DNA of 7,547 bases from Pseudomonadota bacterium (GCA_023386135.1 JAEWKG010000304.1:1-7547), one strand, 5' to 3'; shown: positions 1 to 6,462, counted from the first letter of the stretch. Numbers and translations: made by a program. Notes: a model not told the origin generated them from the letters alone.

Positions 1-152
1 CACGACAGCGCGATGCGCACGAAGTCCTCCTCACCGCCGCGCGAGGGCGAGAGATCGAACGCGGAGCGCACCTCGTCGGCCAGCACCAGCGCTTCGCAAT
101 AGAGCGCTTCGATGATCGGTTTGCTGAGGTCGGTCGGTTTAAGCATCGACAT
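1..152 (-). CDS. DUF1465 family protein (RcdA-like), 3' part cut by window edge
   Basis: The first 50 residues are visible, starting MSMLKPTDLSKPIIEALYCE and running through a helical LVLADEVRSAF segment to the window edge. This is the N-terminal look of the alphaproteobacterial DUF1465 family, to which Caulobacter RcdA belongs; RcdA is a ClpXP adaptor-type factor that helps destroy the cell-cycle regulator CtrA. The family link comes from recognising the sequence pattern. That this copy acts on CtrA is inference only. Two ATG codons in frame (152 and 146) could start it, and neither has a strong ribosome-binding site; I give the longer form. It lies downstream of the minus-strand ydcH-like gene with a 97-base gap, so the two may share a transcript. 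Confidence 0.72.
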   Translation of the reverse strand, partial: MSMLKPTDLSKPIIEALYCEALVLADEVRSAFDLSPSRGGEEDFVRIALS

Positions 153-220
153 ACCAGCTAGCCCCGCCGACTCGGCGCCGCCACAGCGCTAACCAGACTA
201 TCCGGCGCCGATTTTGCTGC

Positions 221-235
221 GTGCCGCATTGGCAC
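221..235 (-). terminator. Weak hairpin after the minus-strand ydcH-like gene
   Basis: GTGCC (221-225) and GGCAC (231-235) form a 5-bp stem with a 5-base loop, 14 bases past the stop of the minus-strand ydcH-like gene. There is no T run after it in the direction of that gene, so it is at most a weak or Rho-aided terminator or a 3' end stabiliser. The rest of the 153-249 gap holds two GGCGCCG boxes and nothing else I can name. Confidence 0.2.
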
Positions 236-249
236 AGTTTACCCCAGAT

Positions 250-447
250 TCACGCTATGATGTCGGGGAGGAGCTGGTCCTCCACGACCGCGATCTGGTC
301 TTTCAGCCGGAGCTTGCGCTTCTTGAGCCGGGCGATTTGCAGCTGATCGGTCGAGCCGGTTCCGGACAGCGCATCGATCGCCGCGTCGAGATCGCGGTGC
401 TCGGTCCTGAGCGAAGCGAGCAGCTTCTTCAGCTCCTGTTCGGTCAC
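250..447 (-). CDS. YdcH family (DUF465) small protein, GTG start
   Basis: This is a 65-residue protein, all helix in character: VTEQELKKLLASLRTEHRDL, then a DAAIDAL turn, then QIARLKKRKLRLKDQI and an acidic end. The heptad-like charged pattern and the LKKRKLRLKD core are typical of the DUF465/YdcH family, short helical-hairpin proteins of unknown function that resemble SlyX. The frame stays open to an ATG at 531, but the extra 28 residues are Arg-rich and unlike the family. The GTG at 447 has the Shine-Dalgarno sequence GAGGGA (456-461 on the other strand) 8 bases upstream, so I choose it. The gene diverges from a second ydcH-like gene and precedes the DUF1465 gene on the same strand. Confidence 0.85.
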   Translation of the reverse strand: MTEQELKKLLASLRTEHRDLDAAIDALSGTGSTDQLQIARLKKRKLRLKDQIAVVEDQLLPDIIA

Positions 448-460
448 ACCCCTGATCCCT

Positions 461-475
461 CGTTTGCCGCAAACG
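461..475. promoter_or_regulatory. 15-bp palindrome abutting the ydcH-like ribosome-binding site
   Basis: CGTTTGC, one central base, then GCAAACG form a perfect 7+1+7 dyad. It touches the GAGGGA ribosome-binding site of the minus-strand ydcH-like gene and lies in the divergent intergenic stretch. A one-base centre is too tight for a full RNA hairpin, so a protein-binding site on DNA is the more likely reading. No known operator was matched. Confidence 0.35.
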
Positions 476-643
476 GCTCGTCGCGCTTCAAACCCCGCTT
501 GGTCGATTAGGCGTTCGAGCCGCCTTCGCAAGGCCCGATTCGTGTGTTTCTATGGCGTCAGCGGCTCTGGTGCTGCCGGCACGAGTCGCCTGTCACGGGC
601 GCCGAACCCTCGCACGGGGGAGCCCGCAAAAAGGAGAACACGC

Positions 644-802
644 ATGCTGTCATCGTCCCACTCCGAGGCTCTCCAGACCAAGCACGCAGGCATCGATGCC
701 CGCCTGCGCGAGGAAATGGGGCGGCCGTCACCGGACTCGGGGACGATCCAGCAGCTGAAGCGCGCCAAGCTGCGCATCAAGGAAGAGCTCAACGAGCTCT
801 GA
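644..802 (+). CDS. YdcH family (DUF465) small protein
   Basis: This is a 52-residue protein starting MLSSSHSEALQTKHAGIDAR and ending in QLKRAKLRIKEELNEL. The pattern of a first helix with LQxKHAxIDAR, a short Pro-containing turn (RPSPDSG), and a basic second helix LKRAKLRIKEEL is the DUF465/YdcH fold signature; function is unknown. The frame is open further upstream, but ATG 644 has a near-perfect AAGGAG (631-636) with 7 bases of spacing, and the protein then has the usual family length. It is divergent from the other YdcH-type gene (447 on the minus strand) with a 196-base gap. The following gene, ptsP, is 425 bases downstream, so the two are probably not tightly coupled. Confidence 0.82.
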   Translation: MLSSSHSEALQTKHAGIDARLREEMGRPSPDSGTIQQLKRAKLRIKEELNEL

Positions 803-916
803 GTCCTGGCCGAACCCGCGATCCCCGCCAAAGACAACGGGTTGGGTGACGGGAGGGAATGGCGCGCGCCGGGTGCTCGCTCTCAGAGGCATCCGCGCGC
901 GTCATTTTTGCTTTAG

Positions 917-936
917 GCTCGCGCCTCCGCGCGAGC
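917..936. repeat. Perfect 8-bp stem, 4-base loop hairpin
   Basis: GCTCGCGC (917-924) pairs fully with GCGCGAGC (929-936) around the loop CTCC. No T run follows on either strand, so it is not a canonical intrinsic terminator. It could stabilise the 3' end of the upstream ydcH-like transcript or be part of a repeated intergenic element. Confidence 0.5.
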
Positions 937-956
937 ATCCTCGGCGCGTTTCCTTC

Positions 957-975
957 CCCCGGAACAAGTCCGGGG
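957..975 (-). repeat. Small palindromic repeat, copy 1
   Basis: CCCCGGA, loop ACAAG, TCCGGGG. Read on the minus strand it is CCCCGGA-CTTGT-TCCGGGG, the same layout as copy 2 at 1086-1104 but facing it. The asymmetric CTTG loop fixes the orientation. Confidence 0.5.
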
Positions 976-1085
976 TCCGGAGCACCTGCGGGCGCGCGGT
1001 TGCGCTTGCGGTCCGCTAGTCGCGAACCGTGCTCTAGCGGCGCTGATCTAGTTCTCGATCACCCATTTATTCCTCCCCACCGTCG

Positions 1086-1104
1086 CCCCGGGCTTGACCC
1101 GGGG
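1086..1104 (+). repeat. Small palindromic repeat, copy 2
   Basis: CCCCGGG, loop CTTGA, CCCGGGG: a 7-bp perfect stem with a 5-base loop, preceded by CCGTCG. It faces copy 1, and the pair together resembles the paired palindromes (BIME/REP type) found between genes in many bacteria. Confidence 0.5.
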
Positions 1105-1140
1105 TGAGGCTTTTCTTTGCAATGTCGACCAGAGAAGCAC

Positions 1141-1167
1141 TCGCCCGCATCAAGCCCGGGCTGACGG
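1141..1167 (-). repeat. Small palindromic repeat, degenerate copy 3
   Basis: On the minus strand this reads CCGTCAGCCCGGGCTTGATG followed by CGGGCGA. It lines up base for base with copy 2 over CCGTC, CCCGGGCTTGA and CGGG, with mismatches in between that weaken the right arm of the stem. It lies about 60 bases upstream of the ptsP start. Confidence 0.38.
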
Positions 1168-1227
1168 AGGCGCTGCAAATCATCGCCGTTTCCCTTGCCC
1201 GCGCCGATACGCTAGGCCTTTACCCCG

Positions 1228-3495
1228 ATGTCCGCCGTAGCCGCCGCCCGCCAGATCCTGAACCAGTTGCACGAGGTGATGGCGTCGCGCCTGCACCCGC
1301 AGGGCAAGCTCGACCGGGTGGTCGAAGTCATCGGCGAAGCGCTCGATAGCGAGGTCTGCTCGATCTACCTCCTGCGCGAAGGGATGCTCGAGCTGTTCGC
1401 CACCCGCGGGCTCGAGCAGAGCGCGGTTCACGTCACCCGGCTGGCGGTGGGCGAGGGCCTCAACGGCATCATCGCCGAGCACGTCGAGACGCTGAACCTC
1501 GCCGAGGCCGCCTCGCACCCCGACTTCGCCTATCGGCCCGAAACCGGCGAAGAGAAGTTCCACTCGTTCGCCGGCGTCCCCATCGTCCACCGCGAGCGCG
1601 CGGTGGGCACGCTGTGCGTCCAGCATGCCGAGCCGCGCCGCTACGAGGAAATCGAGATCGAGGCGCTGCAGACGGTGGCGATGGTCTTGAGCGAGCTGAT
1701 CGCCAACGCCGACCTGGTCGACGAGGAAACCGCGACGCTGGGCGAAGCGGCGACCGGGCCGCAGATGATCCAGGGCCTGACGCTGGTGAAGGGGATCGCT
1801 GGCGGGCACGCGGTTTACCACCAGCCGCGGGTGCATATCGACCATGTCGTCGCCGACGACATCGAGGCCGAGCGCCAGCGGGTCTACCGCGCGTTCGACA
1901 AGATGCGCGACCAGATTGACGCGATGGCGAGCCAGGCCGAGTTCGGCAAAGGCGGCGAGCACGACGACATCCTCCAGACCTACAAGATGTTCGCCTACGA
2001 CGAGGGCTGGAGCCGGCGCATCAACGAGGCGATCGACAGCGGCCTCACCGCCGAGGCCGCGATCGAGCGGGTCCAGCAGCGCACCCGGATGCGCATGCGC
2101 GAGATCGACGATCCGCTGCTGGCGGACCGGATGCACGACCTCGAGGACCTGTCGAACCGCCTGCTGCGGATCGTTTCGGGCCAGCTCGGCACCGCCGCGA
2201 CGCAGGGCCTGAAGCGCGACACGATCCTGATTGCCAAGAATCTGGGACCCGCGGAACTGCTCGAATACGACCGCCGGCGGTTGAAGGGCGTGATCCTGGA
2301 GGAAGGCTCGCTCACCGCGCACGTGGTGATCGTCGCGCGGGCAATGGGCGTGCCGGTCCTGGGACGCGCACGGGGCCTGCGCGGGATGGTGCGCGAAGGC
2401 GACGAGATACTGCTCGATGCCGACAAGGCGATCGCCCACATCCGGCCGGTCCAGCAGACCATCGACATCTTCGCCGAACGCTTCGCGCAAACCCGCCAGC
2501 GCCAGGCGACGTATGCCGAGATGCGCGATATCGAACCGTTCACCCGCGACGGCACGCGCATCCAGGTGATGATGAACGCGGGCCTGCGCGACGATCTCGC
2601 GACGCTGCCGCTGGTCGGGGCGGACGGCATCGGGCTGTTCCGCACCGAGTTCCAGTTCCTCGTCTCCGCGACGCTGCCCGCACGCGAGCGGCAGACCCGG
2701 CTCTACCGCGACGTGCTCGACGCGGCGGGGGACAAGCCGGTGATCTTCCGCACCGTCGACATCGGCGGCGACAAGGCGGTGCCCTATCTCGATTCAATCG
2801 AGAGCGAGAACGACGAGAACCCGGCGATGGGATGGCGCGCGCTGCGCCTCGCGCTCGAACGCGAAGGGCTGCTCAAGGCGCAGGCGCGCGCATTGCTGGA
2901 GGCGGGCGCGGGCAAGTCGCTCTACGTGATGTTCCCGATGGTCTCGGAGCCGTGGGAGTTCGACGCCGCCAAGGCGGTGTTCGACAACCAGCTCGCGTAC
3001 CTCAAGAGCCAGAAGAAAATCCTGCCCGAAGCGATCCGCTACGGCGCGATGCTGGAAGTGCCGGCGCTCGCCGAAGTGCTCGACGTGCTGCTGCCCAAGG
3101 TCAGCTTCCTGTCGGTGGGCACCAACGACCTCACCCAGTTCCTGTTCGCCGCCGATCGCGCCAATCCCAAGCTCGCCGAACGCTACGACTGGTTGAGCCC
3201 GGCGATCCTGCGCTTTCTTGCCCGCGTCACCCAGACCACCGCGGGCTCGGGAGTCGATCTCGGCATATGCGGGGAAATGGGCGGGCGGCGCTTGGAGGCG
3301 CTGGCGCTGCTGGGACTGGGCTTCCGGCGGTTCTCGATCACGCCGGTCTCGGTGGGGCCGATCAAGGAACTGGTGCGCAAGGTGGACCTGCCGCAGATCT
3401 CCGCCGAGATGAAGCGCCTGCTGTCCGCGCCCGGTGCCGATATCCGCGCCGAGCTCAGCGCCTGGGCCGAGGCGAACGGGATCGACACCGACTGA
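1228..3495 (+). CDS. ptsP: Phosphoenolpyruvate-protein phosphotransferase, nitrogen-type enzyme I (EI-Ntr)
   Basis: This 755-residue cytoplasmic enzyme takes phosphate from phosphoenolpyruvate and passes it to NPr, the first step of the nitrogen-related phosphorelay that ends at EIIA-Ntr. An N-terminal GAF sensor domain (about residues 15-165, with SEVCSIYLLREG and HSFAGVPIVHRERAVGTLCV) marks the Ntr type; in other bacteria it senses nitrogen status. The swivelling phospho-His domain carries LTAHVVIVARAMGVP with the acceptor at H365. The PEP-binding TIM barrel shows R472 in GIGLFRTEF, R508 in RTVDIGGDK, SVGTNDLTQF, and the catalytic acid C681 in GICGEMGG. All key residues are present and the length is normal. 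The ATG has no good Shine-Dalgarno sequence, but the protein N-terminus looks complete. A RodZ-like gene follows after 127 bases. Confidence 0.96.
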   Translation: MSAVAAARQILNQLHEVMASRLHPQGKLDRVVEVIGEALDSEVCSIYLLREGMLELFATRGLEQSAVHVTRLAVGEGLNGIIAEHVETLNLAEAASHPDFAYRPETGEEKFHSFAGVPIVHRERAVGTLCVQHAEPRRYEEIEIEALQTVAMVLSELIANADLVDEETATLGEAATGPQMIQGLTLVKGIAGGHAVYHQPRVHIDHVVADDIEAERQRVYRAFDKMRDQIDAMASQAEFGKGGEHDDILQTYKMFAYDEGWSRRINEAIDSGLTAEAAIERVQQRTRMRMREIDDPLLADRMHDLEDLSNRLLRIVSGQLGTAATQGLKRDTILIAKNLGPAELLEYDRRRLKGVILEEGSLTAHVVIVARAMGVPVLGRARGLRGMVREGDEILLDADKAIAHIRPVQQTIDIFAERFAQTRQRQATYAEMRDIEPFTRDGTRIQVMMNAGLRDDLATLPLVGADGIGLFRTEFQFLVSATLPARERQTRLYRDVLDAAGDKPVIFRTVDIGGDKAVPYLDSIESENDENPAMGWRALRLALEREGLLKAQARALLEAGAGKSLYVMFPMVSEPWEFDAAKAVFDNQLAYLKSQKKILPEAIRYGAMLEVPALAEVLDVLLPKVSFLSVGTNDLTQFLFAADRANPKLAERYDWLSPAILRFLARVTQTTAGSGVDLGICGEMGGRRLEALALLGLGFRRFSITPVSVGPIKELVRKVDLPQISAEMKRLLSAPGADIRAELSAWAEANGIDTD

Positions 3496-3570
3496 CTTCA
3501 TCGCTTGTGCGGCGCGCTTCGTCGCACCGTTCAGGATGCCGCCATGTCGGAAACCTTGACATGAGCGGGA

Positions 3571-3599
3571 CGCGCCGGTCTCAAGACCGAGGGGGCGCG
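3571..3599. repeat. Bulged GC-rich hairpin between ptsP and the RodZ-like gene
   Basis: Inner stem CGGTC (3576-3580) and GACCG (3585-3589) with a TCAA loop; outer stem CGCGC (3571-3575) and GCGCG (3595-3599) after a 5-base AGGGG bulge. No T run follows, so it is not a classical terminator. It sits 24 bases before the next start codon and could slow or fine-tune read-through. Confidence 0.35.
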
Positions 3600-3622
3600 G
3601 GTCGAAACTTCGGGACGCCTAA

Positions 3623-4465
3623 ATGGACGAACAAACGGGTCCGCTCGACGGGCAACTGCCGCTGCACGGTGTGGGCGATCGCCTGCGCATGGGGCGCGAA
3701 GCGGCGGGCATGACGCTTACCCAGCTGTCGGCGGAAACGCGCATTCCGGAGCGTCATCTGGCGCTTATGGAGAAGGGCGAATGGTCGGGCCTGCCTGCGC
3801 GAACCTATGCAACCGGTTTCGCGCGGACCTATGCCAAGGTCGTCGGCCTCGACGATCGCGCGATCGTGGAAGAGGTGCGCGCCGAGCTCGCCTCGAGCCA
3901 GGGCACGGACCGGGGCCGGGTGCAGACCTTCGAGCCAGGCGATCCGGCGCGCGTGCCGTCGCGCGGCCTCGCGCTGCTCAGCCTGCTGGCGCTGGTGCTG
4001 CTGGTGGCGGGCGGGATCGCTTTCTACAGCCGCGTGCTGTCGCCGGGTGAAGGGCCGCCCTCGCTCCTCGACGAGCAGCGGGTGGCCGACGCGGCCGCGG
4101 CGAAGCGCAAGGTCGCGCAGCCGCAAGTCGCGGCCGTTGCGCAGCCCGCCGCGAATGCGCCGGTGGTGTTCACCGCGCTCGAGGACGGGATCTGGGTCAA
4201 GTTCTACGACGGCAGCGGCGCGCAGCTGATGCAGAAGCAGATGGTCAAGGGCGAGACCTATACCGTCCCCGCCGAGGCGGCCGGCCCGCAGGTGTGGACC
4301 GGCCGGCCCGATGCGCTGGCGATCACCGTGGGCGGCAAGCCGATCCCCAAGCTCGCCGAGGCCGAGAGGATCATGAAGGACGTGCCGGTAACCGCCGCCG
4401 CGCTGCTTGCGCGTGGACAAGCGGCGCCCGGAGCGGCCCCGGCGGCTGGACCCACCGGGACGTAA
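3623..4465 (+). CDS. RodZ-like cytoskeletal/helix-turn-helix membrane protein
   Basis: This 280-residue bitopic inner-membrane protein has the RodZ layout. A cytoplasmic helix-turn-helix domain at residues 16-75 (GDRLRMGREAAGMTLTQLSA, then the ARTYATGFARTYAKVVGL signature) is followed by an acidic/polar linker. One membrane segment lies near 115-135 (LALLSLLALVLLVAGGIAF). A periplasmic Ala/Pro linker then leads to a C-terminal DUF4115 domain (about 180-256) with WVKFYDG and GGKPIPKLAEAE. RodZ links MreB filaments to the wall elongation machinery and helps set cell shape; that role is known for the family and inferred here. An in-frame TAA lies directly before ATG 3623, which fixes the start as the first possible one. 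The Shine-Dalgarno sequence is only a partial GGGA. Confidence 0.85.
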   Translation: MDEQTGPLDGQLPLHGVGDRLRMGREAAGMTLTQLSAETRIPERHLALMEKGEWSGLPARTYATGFARTYAKVVGLDDRAIVEEVRAELASSQGTDRGRVQTFEPGDPARVPSRGLALLSLLALVLLVAGGIAFYSRVLSPGEGPPSLLDEQRVADAAAAKRKVAQPQVAAVAQPAANAPVVFTALEDGIWVKFYDGSGAQLMQKQMVKGETYTVPAEAAGPQVWTGRPDALAITVGGKPIPKLAEAERIMKDVPVTAAALLARGQAAPGAAPAAGPTGT

Positions 4466-4468
4466 GCG

Positions 4469-4475
4469 TTAACCA
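4469..4475 (+). promoter_or_regulatory. TTAACCA motif, CtrA half-site-like
   Basis: TTAACCA lies 3 bases after the RodZ-like stop and 82 bases before the cpoB-like start. It resembles the TTAACCAT half-site known for alphaproteobacterial CtrA, but there is no second TTAA at the right spacing on either side. It is weak evidence alone. Confidence 0.18.
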
Positions 4476-4491
4476 CCGCGTTCATCGGCGG

Positions 4492-4510
4492 TTCGCCCGC
4501 AGAAGGCGAA
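4492..4510. repeat. Short inverted repeat in the cpoB-like leader
   Basis: TTCGCC (4492-4497) and GGCGAA (4505-4510) form a 6-bp stem with a 7-base loop, 40 bases before the cpoB-like start codon. It could be a leader hairpin or an attenuator; no T run follows. Confidence 0.25.
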
Positions 4511-4550
4511 AACCGGTGCGGGGCGAAGAGATTTGGACGGGAAGGTTTTC

Positions 4551-5480
4551 ATGGGGATCAAGTTGAACCGGGCGCTCGCCGCTCCGCTCGCGGTTATCGC
4601 GCTGGGCGTCGCCGCGGTGCCGGCATCCGCGCAGGACGCCTCGACCGAAGCGCGGCTCAAGAAGGCAGAGACCGAAATCCGCGCGCTGCAGCGCAAGGTG
4701 TTTCCGGGCTCCGACGGCAAGTACTTCGAGCCCGAAGTGACCGCCGCGCAGCCCGCCGCGACGGCCGCGCGCCCCTCGACCACCGCAGTGACCGACATGC
4801 TCGCGCGCCTCGATGCGCTGGAAAGCCAGATCGCCCGGCTGACCTCGCAAACCGAGGAGAACACCAACGCGATTGCCCAGCTCGGCACGCGCGTCGGCGC
4901 GCTCGAAGTGACCAGCACCGCTGCCGCCGCCGCGACCCCGACGCCGGTACCGGTCATCGCCACGCCCACGCCGACGCCCCGCTCGACGACCGCTTCGCTT
5001 ACTCCGCCGCCGCCTCCCCCGTCGAAGCCCGCCGGCCCGACCGCGCAGCGGCTTGCCGCGGTGCAGGCGATCGCCAAGCCGCAGACCGACGATCCGGGCA
5101 AGGATGAGTACGACTACGGCTTCCGCCTGTGGGACGCCAAGTTTTACCCCGAGGCGCAGCAGCAACTGACGCTCTACGTCGAGAAATACCCGCGCCACGC
5201 GCAGATCAGCTACGGCCGCAACCTGCTGGGGAGAGCTTATCTCGACGGCGGCAAGCCCAACGAGGCGGCGCCGTGGTTCCTCAAGAACTACCAGAGCGAC
5301 AAGCAGGGCGCCCGCGCGCCCGACAGCCTGCTCTACCTCGCCGAATCGATGATCGCGGTGAAGGACACCAAGCGCGCCTGCATCGCGCTCGCCGAGTTCG
5401 GCGAGACCTATCCAGCGGTCGCCAGCGGACGGCTCAAGAGCCAGTACGACGCCGACCGCGGCAAGGTGAAGTGCAATTGA
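4551..5480 (+). CDS. CpoB/YbgF-like periplasmic coiled-coil and TPR protein
   Basis: This 309-residue exported protein has a signal peptide MGIKLNRALAAPLAVIALGV followed by a cleavage site near ASA (25-27). Two coiled-coil stretches follow (about 32-50, and 81-120 with RLDALESQIARLTSQTEENT). A Pro/Thr-rich linker at 129-163 includes six prolines in a row. C-terminal TPR-like repeats span about 185-290 (YDYGFRLWDAKFYPEA, GRNLLGRAYLDGGKPNEA, APDSLLYLAES). The RACIALAEFGETYP end matches the ACxxLxEVxxxYP signature of YbgF/CpoB, the Tol-Pal partner that coordinates outer-membrane constriction with wall synthesis. I take ATG 4551, which has GGGAAGG (4539-4545) 5 bases upstream, over a TTG six codons earlier. 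Neighbouring tilS supports the call, since ybgF and tilS are linked in many alphaproteobacteria; pal and tolB are not in view. Confidence 0.8.
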   Translation: MGIKLNRALAAPLAVIALGVAAVPASAQDASTEARLKKAETEIRALQRKVFPGSDGKYFEPEVTAAQPAATAARPSTTAVTDMLARLDALESQIARLTSQTEENTNAIAQLGTRVGALEVTSTAAAAATPTPVPVIATPTPTPRSTTASLTPPPPPPSKPAGPTAQRLAAVQAIAKPQTDDPGKDEYDYGFRLWDAKFYPEAQQQLTLYVEKYPRHAQISYGRNLLGRAYLDGGKPNEAAPWFLKNYQSDKQGARAPDSLLYLAESMIAVKDTKRACIALAEFGETYPAVASGRLKSQYDADRGKVKCN

Positions 5481-6462
5481 TAGCGCTCTTGTAGAGCGTT
5501 TCCGCGCCGACCTTCGGCGCTTGTGGCCCGAGGTCGGCAATGGCGGCCGGTTCGGGGTCGCCGTCTCGGGTGGGCCCGACAGCCTCGCGCTGCTGTTGCT
5601 CGCCCACGCCGCGCTGCCGGGACGGGTGATCGCGGCAACCGTCGATCATGGACTGAGGCCCGAAGCCGCCGCTGAGGCGGCGCTGGTCGCGGGGGTCTGC
5701 GCCAAGCTCGGTGTTCCGCACGAGACGATGCGCGTCGAGGTATCCGTCGGCAACGTGCAGGCCCAGGCGCGCGAGGCGCGCTATATCGCGCTGTGCCGCT
5801 CGTTCGGAACGCGCGGCGCGGAGGTCTTCGCTACCGCCCACCATGCCGACGACCAGGCCGAGACACTTCTAATGCGGCTCAACCGCGGCAGCGGTCTCGG
5901 CGGCCTCGCCGGCATCCGCGCGCGGCGGGTGGTGGTCGGCGAGGACCCGCTCGGCGAGTACCTGCTCGTCCGGCCGCTGCTGCACTGGCGGCGGGCGGAG
6001 CTGGCGGACCTGGTCCGCGCGGCCGGGGTTGAACCCGCGCACGATCCCTCCAACGACGATCTGCGCTTCGACCGGGTGCAGATGCGCCGCGCGCTGGCCG
6101 AGACGCCGTGGCTCGACCCGCTCGCGCTCGCGCGGAGCGCCGAGCACCTGCAGGATGCGGAGGATGCGGTCGAGTCAGCGGTGCTCGACGTGCGGCATCG
6201 CTGCATCCACCGCGACGGGGACTCGATCTGGTACCACTGGGGCCATCCGCGGCTGATCGAGATCGAGGCCGTCACGAGCATCCTCGCCGAGCTTGGTACC
6301 GACCCGCCCGCCTCGGCGGTGGCGCAGTTGATCGACCAGCTCACTACCGATCGTCACGCGACGCTGGGCGGAGTGATGGCCAAGCGCGCCTGGCACCAGC
6401 GCGATACCCTCACACAGATCGACGCGTGGCGGTTCGAGCGCGAGCCGCCGCGCCGAACCTAA
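5476..6462 (+). CDS. tilS: tRNA(Ile)-lysidine synthase, probable ATT start
   Basis: TilS attaches lysine to C34 of the CAU-anticodon isoleucine tRNA using ATP, so that it reads AUA and is charged with Ile. The PP-loop motif SGGPDS (residues 31-36), HHADDQAETLLMRLNRGSGL, and the VRPLLHWRRAELADLVR and DPSNDDLRFDRVQMR segments are all typical. From ATT 5476 the protein is 328 residues, shorter than E. coli TilS but usual for this group. Choice of start: an in-frame stop lies at 5467-5469, there is no ATG or GTG after it, and the residues before the TTG at 5521 (DSALVERFRADLRR) look like the normal family N-terminus. AAGGTGA (5463-5469) sits 6 bases before ATT, which overlaps the cpoB-like TGA by one base. 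TTG 5521 has no Shine-Dalgarno sequence. Translation is probably coupled to the upstream gene. Confidence 0.9.
   Translation: MDSALVERFRADLRRLWPEVGNGGRFGVAVSGGPDSLALLLLAHAALPGRVIAATVDHGLRPEAAAEAALVAGVCAKLGVPHETMRVEVSVGNVQAQAREARYIALCRSFGTRGAEVFATAHHADDQAETLLMRLNRGSGLGGLAGIRARRVVVGEDPLGEYLLVRPLLHWRRAELADLVRAAGVEPAHDPSNDDLRFDRVQMRRALAETPWLDPLALARSAEHLQDAEDAVESAVLDVRHRCIHRDGDSIWYHWGHPRLIEIEAVTSILAELGTDPPASAVAQLIDQLTTDRHATLGGVMAKRAWHQRDTLTQIDAWRFEREPPRRT

Larger units (their letters stand above)
803..1227. other. 425-base non-coding stretch before ptsP
   Basis: I see no convincing gene here. The stretch holds a perfect hairpin (917-936), three copies of a small palindromic repeat (957-975, 1086-1104, 1141-1167), and the ptsP leader. 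The short open frame beginning at ATG 1122 runs out of frame into ptsP, has no Shine-Dalgarno sequence and resembles nothing I know. The T-rich patch at 904-914 precedes the hairpin instead of following it, so it does not make a plus-strand terminator. Confidence 0.6.

Noticed and set aside
448..531. Upstream extension of the minus-strand ydcH-like gene to ATG 531
   Set aside because: The extra 28 residues are Arg-rich, unlike the family, and would place the palindrome and Shine-Dalgarno sequence of the GTG start inside the gene.
570..602. tRNA-like or riboswitch-like folding in the divergent gap
   Set aside because: Only short GC inverted segments are seen; no cloverleaf, T-loop or known riboswitch core.
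1122..1349. Possible leader peptide frame starting MSTREALARIKPGLTEALQI before and overlapping ptsP
   Set aside because: No Shine-Dalgarno sequence, it overlaps ptsP out of frame by over 100 bases, part of it is palindromic repeat copy 3, and the later part is Arg/Pro-rich shadow sequence.
1180..2490. Long 436-residue open frame on the minus strand inside ptsP
   Set aside because: It lies wholly opposite conserved ptsP coding sequence, is rich in His, Arg, Asp and Val as antisense frames of GC-rich genes are, and shows no family motif.
3556..3561. TTGACA as a -35 promoter box before the RodZ-like gene
   Set aside because: No acceptable -10 box at 16-19 bases; the expected place falls in the GC-rich hairpin.
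4482..5540. 352-residue minus-strand open frame opposite the cpoB-like gene
   Set aside because: Low-complexity Arg/Gly-rich shadow of a gene with a clear signal peptide, coiled coil and TPR on the plus strand.
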